64,000 nt of DNA from Neocallimastix lanati (nom. inval.) (Eukaryota; Neocallimastigomycota; Neocallimastigomycetes; Neocallimastigales; Neocallimastigaceae), in the NCBI GenBank assembly GCA_016946835.1, contig JACVTC010000218.1, positions 25,001 through 89,000 on the forward strand, given 5' to 3'. Both the position numbers and the translations under genes were made by a program. Below are positions 11,853-24,425 of this stretch, one piece after another. The first letter of the stretch is position 1. Each line of letters opens with the position of its first letter. The notes under the pieces were generated by a model. That model searched no databases. It saw only the letters and a list, made by a program, of their open reading frames with translations, and had not been told where the DNA came from.

Positions 11853-13375
11853 TGATAAATAACAAAATTATTAAATTAAAATAAATAATAAAAAAACAAA
11901 TTCTTGATAAAGTTTTCTAGCTTAACCCAAAAATTAATCCATTCTAAAAAAAAATTAAATCCATATTTAAGAAAAATTAATTAAATAAAGATAATTAAAA
12001 TAAAATAATAATAAATTAATTAATCATTAATAATTTTAATTAAAAACTAAAATAAATTAATAAATAATATTTTTCTAAGACTACAAATAAACAAAATAAT
12101 AAACAAATTTAATAAATTATAAATAACAAATAAACAAACTTATAAACATCTCAAAATTAAAATTAAATAGTTAAATAATTTTTTAAGTTACTTTTATTTA
12201 AAATAATGATTATTTTATTTATTTTATAACTCAACTTTTATAAACAAATTGTAATTAAAATAACATTTTAAAACTCATCTTTATTAACATTTTAATTGTA
12301 AATATTGTTTAATTTAATAATAAATTATTCTTTATTTCTCTTTTATTAATTTTATTATTTTTAATGTAAATAGTTTAAAATCAAAGAAAAATATAAAAAC
12401 ATGTAAATATTTCTTATAAATTATTCATTATTATTAATTAGTTAATAAATTATTATAGATATTTTATTAGTTTTTAATAATCAATTTTTATGATTATTAA
12501 TTATTTTTGATAAATTATTATATATTTTATTAGTTATTAATAATCAATTTTATTATTAAAATTTAAAATAAATTAGTATAAATAATAAATATTTCATTTT
12601 ATTATTTTATTAGTTTTAACAATTATTTTATTAATTTAAACAAAATTAATTATTAAATAAATAAAGATTAATATTAAAATAAAAATAAATTTTTTTAATA
12701 AAACATTTTTGTGTTTAATAATAAAACATATTTATTTTTTTTAAATTCCTTAAATCAATTTTTATTCAGTATTTATCCTTTTATTCACTTCTGCAAAATT
12801 TAATTTTTGTAGATTAAGAATATTAGGTATAAATCATTTTTTGATAAAGAATAGAATAATAATGATATTTTTAATTAAATTTTTAATAATTTATTATATA
12901 AAAATATATTATTATATTATTTACTATTAATAATTTTCTTATATTCTATATTAATAATTTTTATATTAATTATATTTTATAATTTTAAATATTAAATTTA
13001 TGTAATTTATTAATTAAATGATTGGATCTAATAATGTAATTAAATAGTATAAAATAAATGTATGATCCATATTTTATGAAGGGGGCCTTTCTGAGAAAAG
13101 AAATAGTAAAAATAGTAGTGATAATGAAATAGGAATAATAATTGAAAGGTTTCCCATATTGTTATATATTGTTATAAAAATAAATATTAATATTAATAAA
13201 GTATTTTTAACAATAAAATAATTATATAATTTATAAATAATAAATATTTTTAATAATAGTTCTTTAAATAAAATTTATAATGTGTAATAATAATTTTTTT
13301 TAGTGTAATTTAGTAATTAGTTAATTTATCTATTTATTTAATGTTCACACTCCTTTTCTAATATGAACCTCAACA
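11853..13375 (+). mobile_element. LTR-like piece (TGATAAATAAC...CTCAACA)
   Basis: Begins TGATAAATAACAAAATTA, the same opening as the Ty3 LTR at 13379, and ends GAACCTCAACA three T bases before that LTR. No coding sequence is visible in its 1.5 kb. A diverged inverted relative of its first ~400 bases lies at 22940-23317. The likeliest reading is a solo LTR or a stack of two LTR remnants of the same broad family, inserted upstream of tRNA-Cys copy B. The right limit is inferred. Confidence 0.5.
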
Positions 13376-13378
13376 TTT

Positions 13379-13849
13379 TGATAAATAACAAAATTAATAA
13401 ATCTTAAAAATATATTATACATAAAATCGAAACTAACCTTAGCCAAGTTTAATAATAATTTAATAAAATAAAATAAAAAAAAAAATTAATTAATTAATTA
13501 AATAAATCGAATAAATTAAAAATTACATAAATACTCAGATAAGAAAGAAATAAAAATATTAAGATTAAATTTAAAATAAAATAATTAATTTATATAATTA
13601 GTTTTATAATAATTTTTATAATTAATTTTATAATTAAATAATATTTTTATAATAACAAAATTAATTAATTTAAATAACAAAATATTTTTAATTATTTTTA
13701 TAATAAACAAATTTATTTATTTTATTATTAATTATTTATTTTATTATTAATTTTATTACTTTTATTTTATTTAATTATTCTTTTTATTTATAAATTATAA
13801 ATAGTTTAATTTTAAAGAAAAATATAAATACTTGTAAATATTTCATGTA

Positions 13850-13881
<32 letters not shown>

Positions 13882-14113
13882 ATTTTATAATTTTAATAAT
13901 CACTTTTAATTTTTATAATGTTTAATAAATTTTAATAAAAGATTTATAAAATAAAATATTAGAAAACAAGTGTTCTAATAAATCAATTTTTAGTGTTATT
14001 TTTAATAAAACATTTTTAATTCATAAATAACTTATACAGTTATTATTAAAATAAATTGAAATTATCACTTTTTAATTCTATATTAAAATTAAGATAATTT
14101 CTAAAATTTATCA
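13379..14113 (+). repeat. 5' LTR of the plus-strand Ty3 element
   Basis: 735 bp with terminal inverted TGATAAA/TTTATCA. Nearly identical to 20481-21213. The sequence after it, GTATCCTTCGAACCGG, sits where a primer-binding site is expected, but I cannot assign it to a tRNA. Confidence 0.9.
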
Positions 14114-14827
14114 GTATCCTTCGAACCGGAGAGGCAGCTAACTTATTATTAATAAGTATTATTTATTAACACTAGAGTATGAACTAGTATAAAAATTCAT
14201 AATAATAAAATAAAGGATAAATAATATTTATTATATAATAATAATTAAAAATAAAAACTAGAGTATGAACTAGTATAAAAATTCATAATTTAAAATTAAA
14301 AATAAAAATATATATATGTATATATATATAATAATATAATAATAATATAATAAATAAAAATTAAATTAATATTGGGAAGAAAGCCACTTATATTAAGAAG
14401 AAAATAATAAATAAATAGGAAAAGAACGACAAATATAAGGAAAGGAAACGATAGATATTATTTTGAAAAAAAAAAAAAAAAAAAAAAAAAGAATTATATA
14501 GGTTTATATTTTATTAATCATAAACTATTGGAGCTTGACTCTAGGTCGCAATTAATAAGATATAAATTAGAGTAGCAAGAGAGAGTATTGGGTCCTGATT
14601 ATAGAGAGTAGAGGTTAGACAGAACTGAAAATTGTACTGGAGAGTAATTGATTGGTTATATCGATACTTTGGTGAGAGATCCAGAGAAACGGAAAACTTT
14701 ATAACTAGTCGAATGAAAACAGCACAAGAGAGTAAGTAGAGTCTAATGAGGTCGAAAATATAATCAGAACGCCAAGAAAATCTATTACTGCTACATATAT
14801 AATTCGAGGTTCTTAAATAAATAAATA

Positions 14828-14872
<45 letters not shown>

Positions 14873-15062
14873 ACTAATTAAAGAAAGTGAATGAATAAAT
14901 ATATTGAAATTGAATATATAAAATTTTAATTAATTAAAAATTTGATTAAATAATTAAATTTAAATATATAAATATTTTGTTAGTGAATAAATTATTATAT
15001 AAAACAAAGTATATAAATTATATTAAAGAGAAAACAAAAATACTTCTGAATTCCAGAGTAAA
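14114..15062 (+). other. Leader of the plus-strand Ty3 element
   Basis: Non-coding DNA between the LTR and gag. It contains a short direct repeat of ACTAGAGTATGAACTAGT-type sequence (about 14172 and 14258), a poly-A run near 14467-14490 and a longer one near 14829-14870. The stretch 14520-14800 is less AT-rich than its surroundings and holds no clear open frame. Confidence 0.6.
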
Positions 15063-15950
15063 ATGTCCGATTTAAAATCAATTAATTTCAACAGAATTCC
15101 TATATTAGGTCAACCGACTGTAGAATTTGATGATTGGAATTTCTCATATACTCGTTGGTGTAATTCCAATAAAATTGACGAAGAAGAAAAGATAGAATGT
15201 TTAATTTCAATTACTACTGGTATTGCAAGAAAGATAGTAATAAATTCATTAAATAAAACTACCCCAGATAAATATGATACCATTATAAGTAAATTACAGG
15301 AACATTACAAGGGACCTCTTCCTAAAAATTCAAGGTTATTAGAACTTTCAACAGCTACAATTAAGAAAGGTGAAAGTGTTGCAGAATTCAACATAAGGTT
15401 TGAAACACTTTTAAATAAAATTAGAATTAATTTAAATAAGGAAGTTATAATCTCTTATTATATTAATGCATTTCGGACTTTAACTAAAACCTATGAGGCT
15501 TTATTAGAAGCAGAACCGCAAAACTTAAAAGATGCAATGCAAATAACGTCTAAAAAGGAGAAGATATATAAATTAGTAGAATCAAATAGATCTAAAGATA
15601 AAGGAGAACCAAACAAAAGAAAAATAAAATATAACACTCAAAATAATTATGGAACATATTATACAAGTACTTATAATAAAAATAATACATTAATAATAAG
15701 AATAATAATATAAATAATACTCACAACAATAATTACCAAAAATATAATAATAATATAAAGCCTACTCATAATTATATTAATCAAAATGTTGAAAATAGAA
15801 AAATCACATTGAAACCTACACAACTCCAAGATGATGAATTGCAAGAAATAACTCAGAAACTTGCTTATTTAAAAATCAATGTATGTTTAAATTGTCAAAG
15901 AATAGGTCATGTTAAAGATGATTGTCCTGAATTAGAAGAAGAATGTTTAA
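15063..15950 (+). pseudogene. Gag region of the plus-strand Ty3 element
   Basis: Retrotransposon gag domain starting MSDLKSINFN, with a typical W..Y.RWC and LLELSTATI...E core, then an Asn-rich stretch and a CCHC zinc knuckle (C..C....H....C, near 15885-15930) that would bind the RNA genome. Part of a broken element. Confidence 0.8.
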
Positions 15951-17589
15951 ATTAAATTATGGGAGTAAGCAATCTCCCAAAATAACTAAAATTGCATCAT
16001 CAAATCAATCAATAAATTACCTTACTAATGAAAAAAATCAAATCCCTCAAATTAATGTAGCCCAGAAAAAGAAAGTGCCTACAAGTACTTTGGATAAGAA
16101 TAAAGTCTCTCCAAATAATAAAAGTATCGTTAAACCATCCATTCTCAATCAACCAAATATTAAGAAAGTTAAACAACAAAAGAAAGCAATCAGGAATACA
16201 AGAAGAAGAAAAATAAGTGAAGAACTAAATAATGAAAAACAAAATGACCATGAATTAAATGATAATGATGAAATTATTATTGATGAACCAAATAATACAA
16301 AGGAAAATACAAAAGATTCTGAAATGAAAAATAATCCAGAAAACAATAATGGAAATAATAATGAAAGTAATAATGGAAATAATGAGAATAATGTAATTAA
16401 CATAATTGATGAACGTAGTAAAATAAATAATGAAAACAATACCAAAGATGTTCTAACTCATAGTCAATCTCTCAGTCAAACTAAACAAACCAGAAAAAGA
16501 AGTATGACAGATATACAAATGTTAGAACCAGGTAATAAATTTAGTATAATTAAGGAAGCCAACAACTTGTTTCCGAAAATTAGTCTTGCACAATTACTTT
16601 CTATTAGTCCTACTCTTAGGAAGGAATTAGGACAAGGTTGTAAGCCAAAGATAGATAATGTATTATGCTCTCTTTATAATATTCCTATTCCAATCTTTAT
16701 TGGAAAAACGAAAGAAGTATTTTTAAAAATTCTTTACGATACAGGAGCAAATGTAAATGTTATAACAACAGGATGTTTAAATAAATTTAATGATGTGAAA
16801 ATTGAAGAAGATATAATAGAACAAAATATTACTTTAGCAAATGGATCTACAGTACCTACTAAATACTATGTTCCATTGAAAATTAACATTAATGATTCTT
16901 GTAACATTTATGAAAAGTTTTATATTATAAATCAAGATAATCCATACTTTGATATTATTTTTGGAAGAAGTATTCAAAAGAAATATAGATTACTTATTGA
17001 TCCAGATGATGATTTCATATATCAGAAAACAAGAAAAGGTCTTAAAAAGATAATCCAGATAATTAACTCAAATAATACGAATAATATTCCCTTAATGAAT
17101 GCTATTTATGTATCTAAAGAAGATGAAGAAATTCGTGAATTTAACTTTACCTTAAACGAAATTCTCAATTCTGTTCCAGATAAAGTTAAATCAAAATTTG
17201 AAAGTCTTATTAATCAATACAAAAACTGTATGGCAACATCACTAAGTCAGCTAACAACTGCTAACCTTGAACCACATTCAATAATTACTACTACTGAAAA
17301 ACCTATTAAGCTAAAACCTTATAAATTATCAAAGAGCATTCTGATATTCTAAAAGAAGAAATTATATCCTTACTTAATAAAGGCTTAATTATTCCCTCGC
17401 ATTCCCCTTGGTCATTTCCTGTTTTATTAGTCAAAAAGAAAAATGGGAAATGGAGACTATGTATAGATTACAGAAGGCTTAATGAAATCACTATTAAAGA
17501 TTCATATGCACTTCCTTTCATCGATGAACTTGTCTCTTCAGTTAGAGGTGCTAAAATATTTTCAGCCCTTGACTTATATTCGGGTTATC

Positions 17590-18232
17590 TGTAACGGAGG
17601 TGCTTCTATTGTAAAGGCGAGATGAGATATAGAAACACAGAAAGAAGAAAACTCAATAGGTTTACACTATCTGTATAAATAATTCGTTTTATTAGAAATA
17701 TTTTTTATTAATTATAAAATTTAAAATAATTATTAATATTAATCAACAAGGTAATATTTCGAATTACTTATACGTTAATTATTATTAATAAAAGCACGAA
17801 GAAAAATATTTTCATTCGTGAAGTTCGCACTATTTATACTTTTAACGGAAAAACAGTTTTAACATGTAAAAATAATTTTAAAGAAATATTTAGAAACATG
17901 TTTGTAATAATTAATAATGTAAAGTTTCTAGAATATAGATTTTAATTGATGAAAATGAATCTTATCAAAAAGAATAAAATAATTTATATAATAAGAATTT
18001 CTAAATTCATTTCGGTTGAATTACGAACCGAAAGAATCTTTAACTTTCTATAATTTTATACAGAAAGAATATTCAAGAAGATATTATTAATAATTAATAA
18101 AATAATTAATAAAATAATTATTTATGCAAAATTGGTTGAGGTGTGAGTCGAACCCATGAAGTATTGGTCATGGTCAATGTAACTAACCATTGAACCATAG
18201 TTCTAATTTTACTAACTGAAGATTTCGTTACA
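17590..18232. mobile_element. Solo LTR nested in the Ty3 reverse transcriptase region
   Basis: A 643-bp insertion that starts TGTAACGG and ends CGTTACA, flanked by the perfect 5-bp direct repeat TTATC (17585-17589 and 18233-18237). Ends of TG...CA type with a 5-bp duplication are the hallmark of an LTR left by recombination. No coding potential is present. Words such as GTATAAATA could be a TATA element, but orientation is unsure. It postdates the host element, which is itself young. Confidence 0.85.
18130..18207 (-). other. Degenerate tRNA-like sequence inside the solo LTR
   Basis: On the minus strand there is an A-box-like TGGTTCAATGGTTAG, a B-box-like GGGTTCGACTC, and between them a palindromic ATTG...CAAT that could form a short anticodon stem around CAT/ATG. 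The acceptor stem does not pair. It may be a tRNA-derived relic or a chance resemblance, so a tRNA gene call is not justified. Confidence 0.35.
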
Positions 18233-20480
18233 TTATCACCAAATCCCAATGAATCCTAGAGATATTGAAAAAACTTCTTTCACAACAAAATTTGGAAACT
18301 ATAATTTTGTTGTTATGCCTTTCGGTTTAACTAATGCTCCCGCTACCTTTCAAAGGGAGATGAACAGAATCCTTTTACCCCTCATTGGTAAATGCTTATT
18401 CGTTTACATCGATGACATAGTTGTATATTCTACTTCTGTTGAAGAACATCTTGAACATTTAAAACAAGTATTTGAAATATTCTCCAAGTATAATCTCTCC
18501 CTCAATCTTCAAAAATGCAAATTTTTCCAAGAATCAATTGAAGTCTTAGGTCATGTTCTTACCCCTAATGGTTTAAAAACTGTTCCTTCTAAAGTTCAAA
18601 GTATAGCCCTTTGGGAAGCTCCCAAAAATGTTAATGAGCTCAGGTCCTTCCTTGGTCTTGCTAGTTATTACAGAAAATTTATACAAAACTTCTCTATTAG
18701 AGCTGACTCTCTTTTTAAACTACTTAAGAAAAATCAACCATATATATGGACTTCTGATCGTAATGAAGCTTTTGAAGACATACGTCACTGTTTATTGTCT
18801 GACCCTATATTATGTTATTCTGACTTTGATAAAGAATTTATTGTTAAAACAGACACCTCTACTCAAGGTATCGGTGCTGTCCTCTTACAGGTGGAGGAAG
18901 ACAAATTGGAACACCCAATTTGTTGTGTAAGTCGTACTTTATCACCTCCAGAAAGAAACTACTCTGTAACTGATCTTGAAGGTTTGGCTATTAATTACGC
19001 GATCCAAAAATTCCGTCAGTACTTAATTAGTAACAAGAAACCAACTATATTCATTACGGATCATAAACCACTCTTAGGATTTTACAAAAATACTATTCCA
19101 AATAAAGGAAGACACATGCGTTGGATAGAAGAATTTAACAAATATAAAATTGAACTAAAATATGAAAAAGGAAAGAAAAACGTTTTCGCAGACGCTCTTT
19201 CAAGACTACCTTCAAAAGACAGCGAAGATATTATAAAATGTATTAATACAATTTTAGCTGATCTTAATCCAAAAGATTTAAACCTACCAGAAGGAATAAT
19301 CAAATACTTCACTAAGAATTATCAAGTTGTTGATAACACATTATATTATAAGAAAGATGATACTTATTTAAAAGTTATCTACCGTGATGAAGACAAAAAG
19401 GATATAATTAATCGTGCTCGTTCTGTAGGACATGAAGGAGCCGAAAAAACTGTAAACAGAATACTAAATTCATATTATTGGCCCGGCATTTGGAATGACG
19501 TTAGGATGTGGATTAAATCTTGCAGAAAATGTCAACTTTGTAGACCAAAACCAATCCCGAAAAACACTGCAGATAATGTAACACCAGTTGAACAACCATT
19601 TACTCGTGTTGGACTTGATACGATTGGTCCTCTTCCAATTACTAAAAATGGAAATATGTATATTATTACATTGGTTGACTACTTCACAAAATGGGTTGAA
19701 GCTAAAGCCATTCCAAACACAAAGACTGAAGAAGTTATAAAATTTTTAACTGAAGTTATATTAAGACATGGTCCTCCAGAAATAATTGTTATAGATAATG
19801 GAAGTTCGTTCGCATCGGATATTACTAAAATGATGATCGATCTTTATGGGTCATGGGTGCACTTTGTATCTCCACATCATCCAGAATCAAATGGTATGAT
19901 TGAAAACCGTAATAGAGAAGTAGAGAAAATTCTAAGACTCTTAGTTGAAAACGAAAGTGAATGGGATGAATATTTACCATCCGCACTTTGGGCTCTTAGA
20001 ACAACAAAAAATTCCAAAACAAAATTTAGCAGCTTTGAATTACTTTATGGGAGAAAAGACACCTGGCCATTAGAAGTAATGTTTCCAGATATTTATAAAG
20101 ATCCAAATGAAACAGATGAAGAATATATTTTTAGAAGATTCCTAAGACATCAGAATTGGGTGAAACAAGCAACAGAATATTCGGATTACGCAAATCAATA
20201 TTGGGAACATCGCATTGGACTTTCAAAATCACTAAAGAAAAATTATAAACCCGGAGATTACGTGATGATAAGATTAATTGGAAGAAGTAAGTTAAATCCT
20301 TACTTTTATGGACCTTATAAAGTAGTTAACAAACAAAAATTCAATACAGTTGTCCTCGAAGATCCTCAAACAGGAAAACTTCTTGATCGAAATGTACATA
20401 TTAAAAATATTTTTCCTTATATCATTCCAGAAAAAGAATTAACTTCAAGGGACGAAGTTCAATCTTAACCGCCGAGGAAT

Positions 20481-20948
20481 TGATAAATAACAAAATTAAT
20501 AAATCTTAAAAATATATTATACATAAAATCGAAACTAACTTTAGCCAAGTTTAATAATAATTTAATAAAATAAAATAAAAAAAAAAATTAATTAATTAAT
20601 AAATCGAATAAATTAAAAATTACATAAATACTCAGATAAGAAAGAAATAAAAATATTAAGATTAAATTTAAAATAAAATAATTAATTTTTATAATTAGTT
20701 TTATAATAATTTTTATAATTAATTTTATAATTAAATAATATTTTTATAATAACAAAATTAATTAATTTAAATAACAAAATATTTTTAATTATTTTTATAA
20801 TAAACAAATTTATTTATTTTATTATTAATTATTTATTTTATTATTAATTTTATTACTTTTATTTTATTTAATTATTCTTTTTATTTATAAATTATAAATA
20901 GTTTAATTTTAAAGAAAAATATAAATACTTGTAAATATTTCATATAAA

Positions 20949-20979
<31 letters not shown>

Positions 20980-21213
20980 TAATTTTATAATTTTAATAAT
21001 CACTTTTAATTTTTATAATGTTTAATAAATTTTAATAAAAGATTTATAAAATAAAATATTAGAAAACAAGTGTTCTAATAAATCAATTTTTAGTGTTATT
21101 TTTAATAAAACATTTTTAATTCATAAATAACTTATACAGTTATTATTAAAATAAATTGAAATTATCACTTTTTAATTCTATATTAAAATTAAGATAATTT
21201 CTAAAATTTATCA
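20481..21213 (+). repeat. 3' LTR of the plus-strand Ty3 element
   Basis: 733 bp, about 99.5% identical by eye to 13379-14113, and it starts 12 bases after the last pol codon. Following sequence (TTTTTAAAAATT...) resembles the flank normally found upstream of tRNA-Cys in unit A. Confidence 0.9.
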
Positions 21214-21426
21214 TTTTTAAAAATTAAAAATTATTTTTAGGATTATTTCATGCAAAATAATTATAAAAAAAAAAAACTAGTGGATTTAGAACTAAAATTC
21301 CCTTTTAGATCAATTGGAATTTAATTTCGTTATTGACAAAAATTATTTTAATTCGATTTTAATTATAAAAATAAATATTAGAAACATTAAATAATAGAAA
21401 AGGGTATGAACTCATTTATTAAAGAT

Positions 21427-21766
21427 GAATCTAGTGCGTTTCACAATCGAGCATTTCGTAATGTGGCGTACCTTTGTATGTGGCTTGTTTTTTATTAAAT
21501 AAACAATAAATATTCTTTTTTTTATATATATAATTTATTAATATTTAATTATAAAAATAATTTTTTATAATTCTTTTTTAATAGAATATATTATTATTTC
21601 TTTCGAAATAGTTATTTAATAATATATTTAATTGAAAAATATGTATTATTATTTCTTTTAAAGTAATAATTATTTATGTATTTATATATGATTGTATAGA
21701 ATATCTTAAAAATGTATGGCTTTATTTAATAAATCTTATATGCCACATTGTGAAATGTACGATCCC
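21427..21766. mobile_element. MULE-like MITE inserted in R1 copy 2
   Basis: Comparison with the empty site near 5645 shows a 340-bp insertion. It is flanked by ATTAAAGAT on the left and ATTAAAAAT on the right, a 9-bp duplication with one mismatch. The ends carry inverted GCATTTCGTAATGTGGC and GCCACATTGTGAAATGTAC. The interior is AT-rich and non-coding. The end motif is shared with elements at 54222, 55574 and 61795. Confidence 0.75.
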
Positions 21767-22164
21767 ATTAAAAATAATTTAATTTAATTTAACCCTTAAG
21801 AAATTGTCAAAAATAACTTGAAGAAAATAACGATAACTTGACAAAGAATGGAAATATTACATTTGATATCCTCGCTAAAATTATATTCATTAAAAGTTAC
21901 GACCGAGAACTACAACATATGTTAATTTCAACCCTATTGGACAACTGGGAGACGAGATATTGGACTTAAAAAAATTTTAAATATAAATAATAATTTAATT
22001 ATTTTAAAAAAATTTTAAATATAAATAATAATTTAATTATTTTAAAAAAGTTTATAAGTTTTATATATTTTATTATAATATAATTTTATTCAATTATTTT
22101 CTAAAAAGTTCAAAGAAATTCTATAACATTCAAAAGATTTCCAAAAGAGACTTTTAATTAATTT

Positions 22165-22442
22165 TAATATTTTATTTTATTTTATATTATTTTATTTTAT
22201 TTTATTTTATTTTATTTTATTTTATTTTATTTTATTTTATTTTATTTTATTTTATTTTATTTTATTTTATTTTTATTAATACTTTAATCTTTTATATTAC
22301 TTCACTATTTATTTTATTTTATTTTATTTTATTTTTATTAATACTTTAATCTTTTATATTACTTCACTATTTATTTTATTTTATTTTATTTTATTTTATT
22401 TTATTTTATTTTATTTTATTTTATTTTATTTTATTTTATTAT
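22165..22442. repeat. (TTTTA)n pentamer array with a 40-bp spacer
   Basis: Pentamer runs are interrupted twice by a spacer reading TTAATACTTTAATC then TTATATTACTTCACTA. It is the reverse complement of the array at 45.88-47.06 kb, spacer included, so both belong to one satellite family. Confidence 0.9.
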
Positions 22443-22939
22443 TGATTAGTTTTAGTATTAAATTATTTTATGAATAATTATATAGTTATTTTATTAAAAG
22501 ATTCTTATTAATATTATTTTATTATTATATTTTATATAGTTTATATACATGAATATATTTAGATTAAAATATATTATTTAATTATATTGTTAATTATTAG
22601 TTTAGTTTAGTATAAAAAGGAATTGAAACACCATCCTTTAAAATTCTTTGTATGATTATTAACCCAATAACCAACTTTACCTATTAATTATAACAATAAT
22701 AATTCTTAATATTAAACATAGTAAATTTTATTATTAAAATATATTTAAATAAAATTCTAATAAAACATAAATCTTAAAGATTGAATTTTTAATTATAAAA
22801 CTTTATGTGTGTCGTTAATTATTTAAAATTTAATTAATTGTTATAATTAATACAACCATCTTGACCTGACCAATTTAACCCAAACTCGAGAATCTTTACG
22901 CAATCGTAACCTTTCTCATAAACTAAGCCCCAAAAAATT

Positions 22940-23317
22940 TTTTTTTATAATTTATTTATAAAAGTTGAGTTATAAAATAAATAAAATATTAATTATTTTA
23001 AATAAAAGTAATTTAAAGATTATTTAGCTATTTAATTTTAATTTTGAAATGTTTATAAGTTTGTTTATTTATTATTTACAATTTATTAAATTTGTTTGTT
23101 ATTTTGTTTATTTGTAATTTTAGAAGAATATTAATTATTAATTTATTTTAGTTTCAATTAAAATTGTTAGTAATTAATTAATTTATTATTTTTTTTTATT
23201 TTCATTTATTTCTTTTAATTAATTTTCTTAAATTGATTTAAAGACAAGAATTAATTTTTGGGTTAAGTTTAATAAAAATTTGTTATTTATTAATATTTTT
23301 AAGACTTATAATTTCGT
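22940..23317 (-). mobile_element. LTR-like remnant (TGATAAATAAC family), minus orientation
   Basis: On the minus strand it starts TGATAAATAACGAAATTATA near 23317 and parallels 11853-12245, including CTTAACCCAAAAATTAAT and TTATAACTCAACTTTTATAAA. Clearly diverged and truncated. It lies head to head with a TGATAAAAAA-starting piece at 23328. Confidence 0.55.
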
Positions 23318-23327
23318 TATTTATCAA

Positions 23328-24374
23328 TTTTTTGATAAAAAAATAATTATATTAATTTAGAAATTATTAATTCCTTATCAAAATTATTTTATATTTTATT
23401 ATTTATTACTATTATTTATTACTATTATTTATTACTATTATTTATTATTATATATTATATATTATATTATTATTTATTATTTATTATTTATTATTATTTA
23501 TTATTATTTATTATTTATTATTATTACAAATATCTTTTTTAGTTTAATAATTATTCTAATAATTATAAACTATTTTTATTAACTAAATTAATAATTGTTT
23601 AATTACACATTAAATGAATTATCAACTTTTATATTTTTTTTTAATTAAAATTTTATTATTAAATTTTTATATTTTATTTAATTTTTATTATTAAATTTTA
23701 TTATTAACTTTGTTTATAATTATTTTGTATAAGATAATTTTTTATTATTTATTAATTATTTATTATAATTATTTTTTAGGATAATTTTTTTTATTAATCT
23801 ATTCTACTAAATCTAAACTATCCTAAATTATAGCTAAATTTTATAATTTTATTAAGCTATTTTGTTTCATATTTATTTTAATTTTAATGTTAAATAATTA
23901 TTTTTATTAATCTTTATTAATTTTTATTTAAGTAAATTATCTAATTTAATTTATTTTGGTTATTATTTATTATTTTAATAATTTAATAATTTAATAATTT
24001 AATAATAACGAAGAATAATTATAATTTTAGTAAGAAAAAGAAATAAAAGAATAAGTATATTATATTAAAAGAAATAAAAGAATAATTGTATTTGATTTTA
24101 GAAATAAAGGAATGATAAAGAAATAAAAGAATAACAATAAAGAAAATAAAGAAATAATATCGTTTATAAGAATAAGATTATTAAAAACTGTCTTTTAAAA
24201 TTGTTACAATATTTTTCTAGAAATACAATTTTTCTAGAAGACCGTGATTAATTTTATTTTTATTTTTATTAAGGTATAATCATTTAAAGTTTTGATAATT
24301 CAATCTGATTAAGTTAAAAATTAATTTTTAAGTAAATTTTATTATAATATTTGAATTTATAATTTCACTCTTCA
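23328..24374. mobile_element. Possible LTR-like piece, AT-rich, non-coding
   Basis: Starts TGATAAAAAAATAATT and ends CTTCATCA just before a block that matches the tRNA-Cys 5' flank (ATTATTTTTAGGATTATTTC). No reading frame of note. Contains short ATT-rich tandem runs near 23395-23525 and a cluster of AAAGAAATAAAAGAATAA words near 24040-24150. The element status rests only on its ends and context. Confidence 0.35.
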
Positions 24375-24425
24375 TCATTTTGAAAAATATTATTTTTAGG
24401 ATTATTTCATGTAATATAAATATAA

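Larger units (their letters stand above)
15960..20468 (+). pseudogene. Pol region of the plus-strand Ty3 element
   Basis: In order: a Lys/Asn-rich linker; an aspartic protease with the LYDTGANVN motif (about 16730-16760); the reverse transcriptase with a WRLCIDYR-type motif before the nested LTR and the YIDDIV catalytic motif (about 18408) after it; RNase H (FVKTDTS to TDHKPL); an integrase zinc finger (HEGAEKT...C..C); the integrase core with its D, D and E positions (GLDTIGPL, VIDNGSS, HPESNGMIENR); and a C-terminal GPYKV domain. This order defines Ty3/gypsy. It is interrupted by the solo LTR and by a small number of breaks. Confidence 0.85.
13379..21213 (+). mobile_element. Ty3/gypsy LTR retroelement, plus strand, young but broken
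   Basis: Two direct LTRs (13379-14113 and 20481-21213) both open TGATAAATAAC and close TTTATCA. They differ by about three substitutions and two small indels over ~735 bases, so the insertion is recent. Between them lie a ~0.95 kb leader, gag, and a pol region with protease, reverse transcriptase, RNase H and integrase in Ty3 order. The coding region has a few breaks, and a solo LTR of another family sits in the reverse transcriptase region. The flanking pentamers CATTT and TTTTT agree only in their last three bases. The 3' flank resembles the 5' flank of tRNA-Cys unit A. Confidence 0.9.
21283..22920. repeat. Dispersed repeat R1, copy 2
   Basis: Similar to 5491-6650, from the ACTAGTGGATTT start to CTTGACCTGACCAATTT near 22860-22880. 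It differs by an inserted 340-bp MITE and by a large (TTTTA)n expansion where copy 1 has only a short ATTTTATTTTATATT run. The upstream 21214-21280 block is tRNA-Cys 5' flank. Confidence 0.65.

Noticed and set aside
14114-14140. Primer-binding site with a T-arm-like TTCGAACCGG
   Set aside because: The word looks like part of a tRNA T arm, but the surrounding bases do not pair as one, and no specific tRNA could be matched.
16149-16445. Minus-strand frame of 98 codons
   Set aside because: Shadow of the Asn/Lys-rich linker of the Ty3 pol region on the plus strand.
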